Of a stretch of 35,063 nt of DNA, positions 7,300 to 15,013 are shown piece after piece (the first letter of the stretch is position 1; the number at the start of each line of letters is the position of its first letter). The translations under genes were made by a program, and so were the position numbers. The stretch covers positions 1-35,063 of the forward strand of contig CABSNH010000003.1 of assembly GCA_902478985.1 (NCBI GenBank). Reading direction: 5' to 3'. The DNA is from an uncultured Collinsella sp. (GTDB lineage Bacteria > Actinomycetota > Coriobacteriia > Coriobacteriales > Coriobacteriaceae). The notes under the pieces were generated by a model, which ran no database searches, was not told where the DNA came from, and saw nothing but the letters and a program-made list of their open reading frames with translations.

Positions 7300-8331
7300 C
7301 TAGTTGAATTTGAAGATCTTTGAGGCAAGACGGTATAGGCCGAGTGTGGTTTTGTCTCCCGCCCGTCCGCGCAGGTTGGTGAAGAACCCGACCACGCCGT
7401 AGCGGGCACGACGATACATGCGCTCGTCGTAGGCCTTCAAATCATTCCACAGCGTCTTCAAGCGCTCGTCGGCGCAATCTTCCTCGGAAAGCTTGGTGAG
7501 AACCGAGCAGATCGCCATCATCATGGTGAAGTAGCCCATCATGTACGAACGCAGGCGCGACGACTCAACATCGCTGTACAGGTGGTACGACTCCATCATG
7601 ATACGCGTAACACGGAACTGCTGGTCCAGACGCTTGACCATCGTTGCCTCGTTGACGCTCTGGCCTTCGCGACCGATAAAGTAGCGATAGAGGTCGATGT
7701 CGGCGTAGTACATGGTCTTGCAACGCGGCAGCGGCACGTAGGCGTAGATGTTGTCCACATAGAACGTGTGCGGCGGCATGGGAAGGTTGGACTCGCGCAG
7801 CACATCCGTGCGATAGCACAGGCTGTGCATAAGTAGGTTCTGGTCCAGGCGGAAATGACCGATCTGATCCCAGGAAAAGATCTTTTTGCGTGGCAGGGCA
7901 AATTTGTAGCCAATAGCGGTATGCGTGCCCTCGTAAACCTTCTCGTACACGTAGTTCGAGATAAACAAGTCAACGCGCTGGTCGCGCTCTTCAAAGCCAC
8001 GCAGAATCGACAGCATGGTCGAAAGGGCAGCGCCGTCAAGCCAGTCGTCCGAATCAACAACCTTGTAGTAGGTGCCCTGCGCCTCGCGCAGACCCGAAAG
8101 GACGGCAATACCGTGACCGCCGTTCTCCTGGTGCACCGCGCGGATGATTCCAGGATAACGGGCCTCCCACTCGTCGGCCTTGGCGGCCGTCTCGTCCTTG
8201 GAGCCGTCGTCCACCACGATAATCTCGATATCGGTGGCGTAATTGCTCCCCTCCAAGATGGAGGTAATGCAATGGTCCATGTCCTTGGCGGCGTTATACG
8301 AGGGAATACCGAATGTTATGACTTTATGCAT
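7300..8331 (-). CDS. Family 2 glycosyltransferase
   Basis: A 343-residue GT-A-fold transferase, probably building a surface polysaccharide from a nucleotide sugar. The N-terminal half shows the family 2 pattern: TFGIPSYNAAKDMDHCITSIL, EIIVVDDGSKDETA, QENGGHGIAVLSGL and the metal-binding VDSDDWLD. I start it at the ATG at 8331 (MHKVITFG), which overlaps the end of the mutase gene by eight bases and implies coupled translation. The longer in-frame start at 8349 would lie further inside glf. The C-terminus LYRLASKIFKFN recurs as a remnant nearby. Pairing with glf suggests galactofuranose or galactose transfer, but the sugar is inferred from context only. Confidence 0.88.
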   Translation of the reverse strand: MHKVITFGIPSYNAAKDMDHCITSILEGSNYATDIEIIVVDDGSKDETAAKADEWEARYPGIIRAVHQENGGHGIAVLSGLREAQGTYYKVVDSDDWLDGAALSTMLSILRGFEERDQRVDLFISNYVYEKVYEGTHTAIGYKFALPRKKIFSWDQIGHFRLDQNLLMHSLCYRTDVLRESNLPMPPHTFYVDNIYAYVPLPRCKTMYYADIDLYRYFIGREGQSVNEATMVKRLDQQFRVTRIMMESYHLYSDVESSRLRSYMMGYFTMMMAICSVLTKLSEEDCADERLKTLWNDLKAYDERMYRRARYGVVGFFTNLRGRAGDKTTLGLYRLASKIFKFN

Positions 8332-9526
8332 GGCAGGCGATAATCTCATCCGAAAGATCGAGGGCGGAATTGGTCACAGCGTCCATATCGTAGTAACGAT
8401 ACTCGGCCAGACGACCCACCGGGTGGAAGTTCGTCAGGTTTTGGACGCGCTCAAGATAGCGCTCATAGAGCTCACGGTTCTCGGGCTCAAGAATGGCGTA
8501 GTACGGCGTCTCGTCCGAGTCGGGCGTATAGGCCTTGGAGTACTCCTTCATGATGGTGGTCTTGCCGGGCAGGACCTGACCGGTCATGTTCTTGAACTCG
8601 GTGATGCGCGTGTAGTCCTCGCTCGTGGTGTAGTTGACGGTGCCCACGGGCTGGAACTGGTCCATATCGAGCGTCTCGAACTTCATGTCGAGCGTGCGGT
8701 ACGGTAGCGCGCCCAGATCGAGATTGAACAGCTCATCGAGCGGACCGGTGTAGACGATCTCGCCACCATAGACCTTGCCGTCGATCTTGACGGTAGTCTC
8801 GTCGATTTCAAAGAGGTCACGGGCGTCCACGTCGCAGAACACGTCGATCAGGTCGTGGTCGAGCATGTGCTCAAAGAGCGCCGTGTAGCCCTCCTGCGGC
8901 ATGCCCTGGAAGGGAGCTTGCGGGAAGTAGCGATCGTCATCGCCCACAAAGACGGGGACGCGGCCGGTGATCGAGGGGTCGATCTGGTCGGGCGTCTGGC
9001 CCCACTGCTTCATGGTGTAATGCAAAAAGACGTTCTCGTAGACGTAATCGGCGACCTCGGCAAGATCCGGGTCGTTCTTCTTACGCAGCTCCATAATGGG
9101 CACCTTGACATCCTTGCCAAAGGTCTCCACGAGCTTCTGGTACAGCTCCTCGCCGCGCTCGTCACCAAAGGCGAGCTTGAGACTCGCATGGTTGAAGGGT
9201 ACGGGCATAAGGGTGCCGTTGATGTTGGCGAGCACCTTGTGCTGATAATCCGTCCACTTGGTAAAGCGCGACAGGAAATTGTGCACGCGCTCGTTAAAAG
9301 TGTGATAGATATGCGGACCGTACTCGTGGATCAGGATTCCGGCCTCGTCAGTGCAGTCATAGGCATTGCCCGCAATGTGGCTACGGCGCTCCAAAACGGC
9401 AACACGATAGCCGATGGTCTCGGCGAGACGGCGGGCGCAAACGGCACCGGCATATCCAGCACCGACGACAATCATGTCGTATGCGCCGGCGTTAAAGCCT
9501 TCAGGCAGGCCTGAGGTAATCTGCAT
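8324..9526 (-). CDS. glf: UDP-galactopyranose mutase
   Basis: FAD-dependent enzyme converting UDP-galactopyranose to UDP-galactofuranose for cell-surface glycans. The FAD-binding fingerprint VVGAGYAGAVCARRLAE starts near residue 20. It is followed by the typical LERRSHIAGNAYD, HEYGPHIYHTFNERVHNFL and, at the end, NLTNFHPVGRLAEYRYYDMD. The 400-residue length is slightly above the usual 365-390 because of a ~15-residue N-terminal lead. The start is well supported by AAGGAG seven bases upstream. It is first in a two-gene unit with the overlapping glycosyltransferase and is transcribed divergently from pta. Confidence 0.95.
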   Translation of the reverse strand: MQITSGLPEGFNAGAYDMIVVGAGYAGAVCARRLAETIGYRVAVLERRSHIAGNAYDCTDEAGILIHEYGPHIYHTFNERVHNFLSRFTKWTDYQHKVLANINGTLMPVPFNHASLKLAFGDERGEELYQKLVETFGKDVKVPIMELRKKNDPDLAEVADYVYENVFLHYTMKQWGQTPDQIDPSITGRVPVFVGDDDRYFPQAPFQGMPQEGYTALFEHMLDHDLIDVFCDVDARDLFEIDETTVKIDGKVYGGEIVYTGPLDELFNLDLGALPYRTLDMKFETLDMDQFQPVGTVNYTTSEDYTRITEFKNMTGQVLPGKTTIMKEYSKAYTPDSDETPYYAILEPENRELYERYLERVQNLTNFHPVGRLAEYRYYDMDAVTNSALDLSDEIIACHA

Positions 9527-9601
9527 CGATACTCCTTGTCAAAAGCCACGGGCTCGTTAGCTGGGCTTTTCTCGAACATTCTTCGAGACATATTTATTAG
9601 A

Positions 9602-9633
9602 GCGATTATAGCGCTAATGCGTCCTATAATGAG
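9602..9633. promoter_or_regulatory. Interlocked divergent promoters for glf (-) and pta (+)
   Basis: A perfect TATAAT lies on the plus strand at 9625-9630 and another on the minus strand at 9610-9605. With normal 17-bp spacing, the -35 of each falls on the -10 of the other. Neither -35 is close to TTGACA. An inverted repeat CTCGAA/TTCGAG (about 9572-9588) lies in the glf leader. Confidence 0.5.
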
Positions 9634-9682
9634 CTTGCCACACAAGGAAAGCTCAAGCACCGCGGCGTACATAATTGAAAGG

Positions 9683-9705
9683 TAAACCCGCTAGCAGCGG
9701 GTTTA
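9683..9705 (+). promoter_or_regulatory. Leader hairpin upstream of pta (attenuator-like)
   Basis: A perfect ten-pair stem TAAACCCGCT / AGCGGGTTTA with a three-base loop AGC is followed by TTCG. It sits in the predicted pta leader, about 50 bp before the start codon. The U-rich end of the 3' arm makes it terminator-like on either strand. No alternative pairing or leader peptide is evident. Confidence 0.55.
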
Positions 9706-9757
9706 TTCGTGAACAGCCGGGCGCCTGGAGCTTAGCGAAACGCTTGTAAGGAGTAAC

Positions 9758-10738
9758 ATGAGCGATTTCCTAAACCGTATGAAGTCTGCCGCCAAGGCCG
9801 ACCTTAAGACGATCGTCCTGCCCGAGGGCGAGGATCCGCGCACTATCGTCGCGGCCACCAAAATCATCGAGGAGGGCCTGGCAAAAATCGTCATCCTGGG
9901 CAACCCCGACGAGATCAACGTCCCCGGCGCTACCGTCATCGACCCGCGCAATGCCGAGAAGCACGAGGAGTACGCGCAGAAGTTTGCTGAGCTCCGCGCC
10001 AAGAAGGGCGTTACCATCGAGCAGGCTCGCGCCCAGGTGATGGACGCCACCTACTTTGGCACCATGATGGTCAAGATGGGCGATGCCGACGGCCTGGTCT
10101 CCGGCGCCTGCCACTCTACCGCCGACACCCTGCGCCCCGCGCTGCAGATCCTCAAGACCGCCCCGGGCACCAAGCTGGTCTCGGCCTTCTTCGTGATGTG
10201 CACCGACACCCCGCAGTTCGGCACCGACGGCACGCTGATCTTCGCCGACTGCGGCCTCAACATCAACCCGTCCTCCGACGAGCTCTCCGAGATCGCCATC
10301 GCCTCCGCTCACTCCTGGTCCACCTTCATGGGCAACGTTGAGCCGCACGTGGCCATGCTCTCCTACTCCACCATGGGCTCCGCCGGCGGCGAGGTCGCCA
10401 AGAAGGTCCAAGAGGCCGTGAAGTTCTGCAAGGAGAAGGCTCCCGAGCTCGCCATCGACGGCGACCTGCAGCTCGATGCCGCTATCGTCCCCACCGTCGC
10501 CCAGCTCAAGGCTCCCGGCTCCTCCGTTGCCGGCAAGGCCAACGTGCTGGTGTTCCCCGACCTCGAGGCAGGCAATATCGGCTACAAGCTGGTCCAGCGC
10601 TTCGCTGGCGCCGACGCTTACGGCCCCATCCTGCAGGGCATCGCCAAGCCGGTTAACGACCTTTCGCGCGGCTGCTCGGCCGACGACATCGTGGGTGTCG
10701 TGGCCATCACCGCCGTCCAGGCTCAGATGGCTGAGTAG
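9758..10738 (+). CDS. pta: Phosphate acetyltransferase
   Basis: Converts acetyl-CoA and phosphate to acetyl phosphate, which acetate kinase then uses to make ATP; this is the standard acetate branch of fermentation. The 326 residues match the short single-domain Pta class. Blocks seen include KTIVLPEGEDPRTIVAA, MVKMGDADGLVSGACHSTADTLRPALQI, ADCGLNINPS, HVAMLSYSTMGSAGG and VLVFPDLEAGNIGYKLVQRF. AAGGAG lies six bases before the ATG. Codon use is highly biased to GC-ending codons, consistent with strong expression. Two acetate kinase genes face it across a nested hairpin. Confidence 0.96.
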   Translation: MSDFLNRMKSAAKADLKTIVLPEGEDPRTIVAATKIIEEGLAKIVILGNPDEINVPGATVIDPRNAEKHEEYAQKFAELRAKKGVTIEQARAQVMDATYFGTMMVKMGDADGLVSGACHSTADTLRPALQILKTAPGTKLVSAFFVMCTDTPQFGTDGTLIFADCGLNINPSSDELSEIAIASAHSWSTFMGNVEPHVAMLSYSTMGSAGGEVAKKVQEAVKFCKEKAPELAIDGDLQLDAAIVPTVAQLKAPGSSVAGKANVLVFPDLEAGNIGYKLVQRFAGADAYGPILQGIAKPVNDLSRGCSADDIVGVVAITAVQAQMAE

Positions 10739-10753
10739 CGGACGTACTCGCCC

Positions 10754-10884
10754 GAAGGCCGTACGGGCTAACCCCTGAAAACGTCCTCGACCAATGAAAC
10801 GCCCCCGTTCTGCTCCTTCGGAGCTACGAACGGGGGCGTTTCTGGTCTGCGGAGTGTTTTCAGGGGTTAGCCCGTACGGCCTTC
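10754..10884. repeat. Nested hairpin element C (perfect 29-bp outer arms)
   Basis: Arms at 10754-10782 and 10856-10884 are exact reverse complements over 29 bp. Inside is a second perfect 14-pair stem (10797-10810 with 10828-10841: AAACGCCCCCGTTC/GAACGGGGGCGTTT). Inside that is a third stem GCTCC-TTC-GGAGC (10812-10824), and GACCA/TGGTC pairing links the levels. The architecture is the same as elements A and B, again between convergent genes, but the inner sequence differs. Confidence 0.85.
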
Positions 10885-11033
10885 TACCACTACGTAGTAA
10901 TCAGGGTATCTGGGGTGGACGGCGGCTTGGCTACGAGCTGGGTCTGAAAAATCTGAACGGATGGGTGTCGTTGCTGAAAGTGCAGGCGTTGCCGGCGATG
11001 ATCACTTTGGGACTGGAATTTCCGCCTGCTAGC
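10885..11033. other. Gene-free stretch between element C and the ackA terminator
   Basis: About 150 bp with no convincing gene. Frames are open on both strands, but none has a ribosome site or recognisable domain. The segment around 10930-11030 has coding-like composition without a supported start, so it may be a remnant or a dispersed intergenic repeat. Confidence 0.4.
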
Positions 11034-11071
11034 AAAAAGGCCTCCGGAGCTGTTGCTCTGGAGGCCTTTCG
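11034..11071 (-). terminator. Terminator of the first acetate kinase gene (bidirectional form)
   Basis: GGCCTCC (11039-11045) pairs with GGAGGCC (11060-11066), with an inner GAGC/GCTC stem. On the minus strand it is followed by TTTTT; on the plus strand by TTTCGTTT. It lies just behind the ackA stop at 11092. Confidence 0.8.
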
Positions 11072-11091
11072 TTTACTTGCAAATGCGCGCC

Positions 11092-12270
11092 TTAGTTGTT
11101 CTTGGTCAGGCGCTCGACGTCGTGGGCGATCATGTATTCCTCGTCGGTGGGGATGACCATGACCGTGACGGCGGAACCGGCGGCACTGATGACCTGCGGG
11201 CCGTTGCCCACGGCCTCGCGGTTCTTGTTGTTGTCGATGCGTACGCCCAGCCACTCAAAGCAGTCGCAGAAGGCCTTGCGGATCGACCAGTCGTTCTCGC
11301 CGATGCCGGCGGTAAAGGTGATGGTGTCCACGCCCGCCATGGAAGCGATCATGGAACCGGCCTGCTGCATGGCCTTATAGGCGAACATATCGAAGGCGAG
11401 CAGGCAGTGCTCGTCGCCCTCGGAGGCGCGCGTGCGGATGTCGCGGGCGTCGTTGGAGATGCCCGAGATGGCAAGCAGACCAGACTGCTTGTTCATCATG
11501 TCATCGACTTCCTGGTAGCTGTAGCCGCCCTCGCGCTGCAGGTAGCACACGGTGGCCGGGTCGATGGAACCACAACGGGTGCCCATCATCAGGCCATCGA
11601 GCGGCGTGAGACCCATCGTGGTGTCGCGGCACACGCCGTCCTCGATAGCAGCGAGCGAAGCACCGTTGCCCAGATGGCACGAAAGCAGGCGGTGGCAGCG
11701 CGAACCCAGGATCTCCTTGGCCATCATCCACTCATAGCGGTGGCTCGTGCCGTGGGCGCCGTACTTGCGCACGTGGTACTTGTCGCAAACGTCCTTGGGC
11801 AGCGCGTAGGTGTAGGCGACCTCGGGCATGGTCATGTGGAACGAGGTATCAAAGACGGCGACGTTGGGCAGCTCCGGATACTTCTCGCGGCAATACTCGA
11901 TTGCTGCAGCCTCGCCGTAATTGTGCAGCGGAGCGAGCGGGGCCACCTCAAGGATCTTGGCCATGACCTCATCGTCGACGACTGCGGAATCATCGAAGTG
12001 CCAGCCTCCCTGAACGATGCGATGTCCAATGCCATCAATCGTAAAGTCGGTCTTCTCGAGCTCCTCGAGCACACGAGCGATAGCAGAGCGATGATCGGGG
12101 AAAGGGACCTCCTCGGTCTGCTTGGCGCCACCGTTCTCGGAGTGGCCAAAAATGCCCATGTCCGAACCGATACGTTCGCAGTTGCCCTTGGCGAAAACCT
12201 CGCGGGTAACGGTATCCAAAAGCTGATATTTAAGGCTTGAGCTGCCGGCGTTGACAACAAGTACGTTCAT
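11092..12270 (-). CDS. ackA: Acetate kinase, canonical paralogue
   Basis: Makes acetate and ATP from acetyl phosphate and ADP. The 392 residues contain the ASKHA-fold landmarks: N7 in VVNAGSSSLKY, R84 in GHRIVQGGW, the FDTSFH aspartate D141, YGAHGTSHRY with H173 and H177, and the nucleotide-loop CHLGNGASL with N202. These are followed by MGLTPLDGLMMGTRCGSIDPA and the C-terminal IPTDEE. The usual HGGE after GHR is replaced by QGGW, in both local paralogues. AAGGAG precedes the ATG by six bases. It faces pta and has its own promoter candidate and terminator, so it need not be co-transcribed with the second copy upstream. Confidence 0.95.
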   Translation of the reverse strand: MNVLVVNAGSSSLKYQLLDTVTREVFAKGNCERIGSDMGIFGHSENGGAKQTEEVPFPDHRSAIARVLEELEKTDFTIDGIGHRIVQGGWHFDDSAVVDDEVMAKILEVAPLAPLHNYGEAAAIEYCREKYPELPNVAVFDTSFHMTMPEVAYTYALPKDVCDKYHVRKYGAHGTSHRYEWMMAKEILGSRCHRLLSCHLGNGASLAAIEDGVCRDTTMGLTPLDGLMMGTRCGSIDPATVCYLQREGGYSYQEVDDMMNKQSGLLAISGISNDARDIRTRASEGDEHCLLAFDMFAYKAMQQAGSMIASMAGVDTITFTAGIGENDWSIRKAFCDCFEWLGVRIDNNKNREAVGNGPQVISAAGSAVTVMVIPTDEEYMIAHDVERLTKNN

Positions 12271-12336
12271 GAGACTCCTTTGCAGTGCAATACGGTCGAC
12301 GCAGACCCCTTAAGGCGGCCGCATTTTAATAAGAAG

Positions 12337-12365
12337 TTATCACAACTTGATAAATAGCTATCAAG
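12337..12365 (-). promoter_or_regulatory. ackA promoter with overlapping palindromes
   Basis: On the minus strand TTGATA and an extended -10 TGTGATAAC are 17 bp apart. The same bases form an inverted repeat, CTTGATA/TATCAAG with a six-base spacer (12346-12365), and an overlapping TTATC/GATAA pair (12337-12353). The overlap of palindrome and promoter suggests repressor control. The spacing does not fit an FNR/CRP site (TTGAT-N4-ATCAA). Confidence 0.55.
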
Positions 12366-12384
12366 CATATCGCCCAACGAGCGC

Positions 12385-12423
12385 AAAAGAGGGGCCGAAC
12401 GGCGCTCGGTCGTCCAGCCCCTC
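12385..12423 (-). terminator. Terminator of the second acetate kinase gene
   Basis: GAGGGGC (12389-12395) pairs with GCCCCTC (12417-12423), with additional CCGA/TCGG pairing inside. On the minus strand the stem is followed by TTTT. It separates the two acetate kinase genes. Confidence 0.75.
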
Positions 12424-12434
12424 CCCTCTTGCAA

Positions 12435-13613
12435 TTACTTGCCGTTGACGATGCGCTCGACGTCGGAAGCGATCATGAACTCCTCGTCCGTAGGGATGAC
12501 GAAAATCTTGACCTTGGAATCCTTGGCGGACAGGCACCAAGCGCCGTCGCCACGCAGGGCATTACGGGCGTGATCCATCTTGACGCCCATAAAGGCCAGA
12601 CGATCGGCCACGCCAGCGCGAACGGCCGGAGCGTGCTCGCCGATGCCGGCGGTAAAGACCAGGGTGTCCATGCCGCACATGGAGGTGGCCATCTCGGCGG
12701 CCTTAGCGGCAATCTTGTAGACGAACATATCGAAGGCGAGCTGAGCCTCGGGGTCACCAGCAGCGGCGAGCTCCTCAACGTTGCGGCAGTCGTTGGTCTT
12801 GCCACCGGTCACAGCCAAAAGGCCAGACTTCTTGTTCATCATCTCGTCGACCTCGTCGAAGGTGTAGCCACCCTCGCGCTGCAGGTAGCACACGGTAGCC
12901 GGGTCGATGGAGCCGCAGCGGGTGCCCATCATGACGCCGTCGAGCGGCGTCAAGCCCATGGTGGTGTCCATGCACTTGCCGTCCTCGATGGCGCACAGGG
13001 AAGCGCCGGAGCCGATATGGCACACGACGACCTTGCGGGCCTCGCCGTTGGTCATCTCGGCGACCTTCTTGGAGATGTAGCGATAGCTGGTGCCGTGGGC
13101 GCCGTACTTACGGATGTGCAGCTTGTCGCAAACATCCTTGGGAAGGGCGTAGGTCTTGGCGACCTCGGGCATGTTGAAGTGGAAAGCGGTGTCGTAGACC
13201 GTGACGTTGGGCAGATCGGGATACTGCTCCAGGCAGTACTCGATAACGTTGGCCTCGGGGTTGTTGTGCAGCGGCGCCAGCGGGGCGACCTCGCGAATCT
13301 TGGCGAGGACGTCCTCGTCGACGAGGGAGGAATCACCAAAGTACCAACCGCCCTGAACGATACGGTGGCCGATGCCCTCGATCTTGACGCCGTTGGCCTC
13401 AAGGTCCTTCAGGACGACCTCGATGGCGACCTTGTGGTCGGGGAACTCGATGTTCTCGGTCACCTTCTTGGAGCCATTGGCAGCATGGGTGAAGGTACCA
13501 CCGGTAAAGCAGACGCGCTCGCAGGAGCCCTTTGCGGACACCTTATGGGACTTGGTGTCGATGACCTGATACTTAAGGGTCGAAGATCCCGCGTTGACGA
13601 CCAGAACGTTCAT
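12435..13613 (-). CDS. Acetate kinase paralogue with altered active-site loop
   Basis: A second 392-residue acetate/short-chain acid kinase, alignable without gaps with the neighbouring one over the first ~210 residues and clearly homologous throughout. The overall fold markers are intact (VVNAGSSTLKY, VYDTAFH, MGLTPLDGVMMGTRCGSIDPA, IPTDEEF). Two positions differ from the family and from its neighbour. The nucleotide-loop HLGNG reads HIGSG (S202 where Asn is expected), and GTSH reads GTSY (Y177 where His is expected). These may change donor or acyl specificity or rate; that is inference. GGGAG lies before the ATG, and a terminator lies on each side. Confidence 0.88.
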   Translation of the reverse strand: MNVLVVNAGSSTLKYQVIDTKSHKVSAKGSCERVCFTGGTFTHAANGSKKVTENIEFPDHKVAIEVVLKDLEANGVKIEGIGHRIVQGGWYFGDSSLVDEDVLAKIREVAPLAPLHNNPEANVIEYCLEQYPDLPNVTVYDTAFHFNMPEVAKTYALPKDVCDKLHIRKYGAHGTSYRYISKKVAEMTNGEARKVVVCHIGSGASLCAIEDGKCMDTTMGLTPLDGVMMGTRCGSIDPATVCYLQREGGYTFDEVDEMMNKKSGLLAVTGGKTNDCRNVEELAAAGDPEAQLAFDMFVYKIAAKAAEMATSMCGMDTLVFTAGIGEHAPAVRAGVADRLAFMGVKMDHARNALRGDGAWCLSAKDSKVKIFVIPTDEEFMIASDVERIVNGK

Positions 13614-13666
13614 GTGTCTCCCTACTAACAGGCGGTGTGGCGCCGCCAGGTTACATACGCTTCAAT

Positions 13667-13700
13667 AATAAACCCAAACGCCCTCGCGCTCGGGTTTATT
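13667..13700 (-). terminator. Terminator after the MFS gene
   Basis: AATAAACCC (13667-13675) pairs exactly with GGGTTTATT (13692-13700). On the minus strand the second arm runs into TTTATTATT. It isolates the MFS gene from the acetate kinase downstream. Confidence 0.65.
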
Positions 13701-13733
13701 GCGTTGATATATAAGTTATCGGTGCCTAAATAC

Positions 13734-14894
13734 TCATGGCCTTTGACTTGTAAGACGAAATAGCGCGGGGATATACACCAGGGAAGAAATCCCGAGCGCA
13801 ACAAGCAATACGACTCGAATGCCCGCGATGCTGCTCAACGCAGCATTGAACAGATAGAAAAGGATGGCACCCACCGCCACCATCTGGCTTTGGACCGAAA
13901 TCAGTGAACAGCGCATCGAAGAATCGACAGCATTTTGAAAAATTGAGTATTTAATTGGAGCAAATAACGAGTACGCGACCGTCTGCAGTACATAGAACAC
14001 GGGCAGCAAATAGACCGGAGTAAAGGGAATCAAAAACAGAGCAGCCAGGGAAAGGCGCACGATGCCGCAAATACGCGCAAAACGGCCCTTGTCGACATGA
14101 GCAATCACACTGGGCACAATAAGCCCCATGGAGGCCGAGGCAAGAAGCTGGACCGCAATGATCACACCCGAAGCGACGGCATTCATTCCGCGACCCGCAA
14201 GCAACAGTGAGAAAAAGTCTTCCAGGGCGACAAAAGCAAATGCCTGAGAGCAGTCCATGATGAACGCTGAACGAAGAATGCCGTTACGCGCAATAGCGGC
14301 ACCGATCATCTTCGGGCTAATTCCACGCTTAGGTGTCGCTGTAGTGTCCCCTCTTCGCATCTCAGGAATGCAGACAACGACAACCAACGTCAACACCATT
14401 GCGATGATATCTGCCAAAAGACCAATGAGATACGCGCCAGCGGACGAAATGAAACCGCCCACACAAGCGGAGAGGGCATAAGAGGCATAGAAAACAAATC
14501 GCTCAACGACATTAAGCCTTACGAGCTGGTCCAGAGAGACGCTGTCAATGTAAATCGCTTCCATGGACCCGCTCATACATGCAGCGGCAAAACCTTTGAG
14601 AGCAAACGCGCCGATTAAAAGCAGAGGAGAACGGACGAGAAGCAGGGCGGCGTAGTATCCAAGCATCCCCACGACGCCAACGAGACCACTTGTCTTTCGT
14701 CCAAACCTATCGGCAATATAGCCAGTGGGAACTTCAAGGATGAACTTGCTCACTTGATATGCAATCATCATGCTAGAAATCGCCACCATCGAGAATCCGA
14801 CGAATTCAAGGTAAACCGTCAGAAAATACAAAATGGTGCTGAAGTTCGACAGAAAAACAAACGTCATATAAAGCAAAACCGTACGGTTTTTCAT
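13734..14894 (-). CDS. Major facilitator superfamily transporter
   Basis: A 386-residue integral membrane protein with about twelve hydrophobic segments. GYIADRFGRKTSG between the second and third segments is the MFS loop motif (G-x-x-x-D-R-x-G-R). The substrate cannot be told from sequence. I start it at the ATG at 14894 (MKNRTVLLYMTF), with GGAGG seven bases upstream, rather than the in-frame start at 14918. Base composition is visibly lower in GC than the flanking housekeeping genes, as is that of the LysR gene behind it, which hints that the pair was acquired together. The LysR regulator is the likely controller. Confidence 0.85.
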   Translation of the reverse strand: MKNRTVLLYMTFVFLSNFSTILYFLTVYLEFVGFSMVAISSMMIAYQVSKFILEVPTGYIADRFGRKTSGLVGVVGMLGYYAALLLVRSPLLLIGAFALKGFAAACMSGSMEAIYIDSVSLDQLVRLNVVERFVFYASYALSACVGGFISSAGAYLIGLLADIIAMVLTLVVVVCIPEMRRGDTTATPKRGISPKMIGAAIARNGILRSAFIMDCSQAFAFVALEDFFSLLLAGRGMNAVASGVIIAVQLLASASMGLIVPSVIAHVDKGRFARICGIVRLSLAALFLIPFTPVYLLPVFYVLQTVAYSLFAPIKYSIFQNAVDSSMRCSLISVQSQMVAVGAILFYLFNAALSSIAGIRVVLLVALGISSLVYIPALFRLTSQRP

Positions 14895-14976
14895 GCTCCG
14901 CCCTCCAAGAGTCAACAATCTAAATCGGAATCTTGGAAAAGCATGAGGGCAAAGCCGTCAGTCATGTGTTACAAGG

Positions 14977-14995
14977 CGTCAACATTCACTTGACG
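14977..14995. promoter_or_regulatory. Possible LysR operator between lysR-type gene and MFS gene
   Basis: CGTCAA and TTGACG form a perfect six-base inverted repeat with a seven-base spacer, in the 119-bp gap ahead of the MFS gene. A second hairpin GAGGCC-AAAT-GGCCTC (15000-15015) overlaps the end of the LysR gene. Control by the adjacent LysR protein is inferred. Confidence 0.4.
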
Positions 14996-15013
14996 ACACG
15001 AGGCCAAATGGCC

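Noticed and set aside
10794..11156. Plus-strand frame of 120 codons through element C
   Set aside because: It starts inside the hairpin, lacks a ribosome site and runs into the ackA 3' end and terminator.
12346..12365. FNR/CRP-type site at the ackA promoter
   Set aside because: The half-sites TTGAT and ATCAA are separated by eight bases rather than four.
11053..13628. Two ~395-codon plus-strand frames opposite the acetate kinase genes
   Set aside because: They mirror the two paralogues and owe their openness to GC-biased codons; the minus-strand products are unmistakable acetate kinases.
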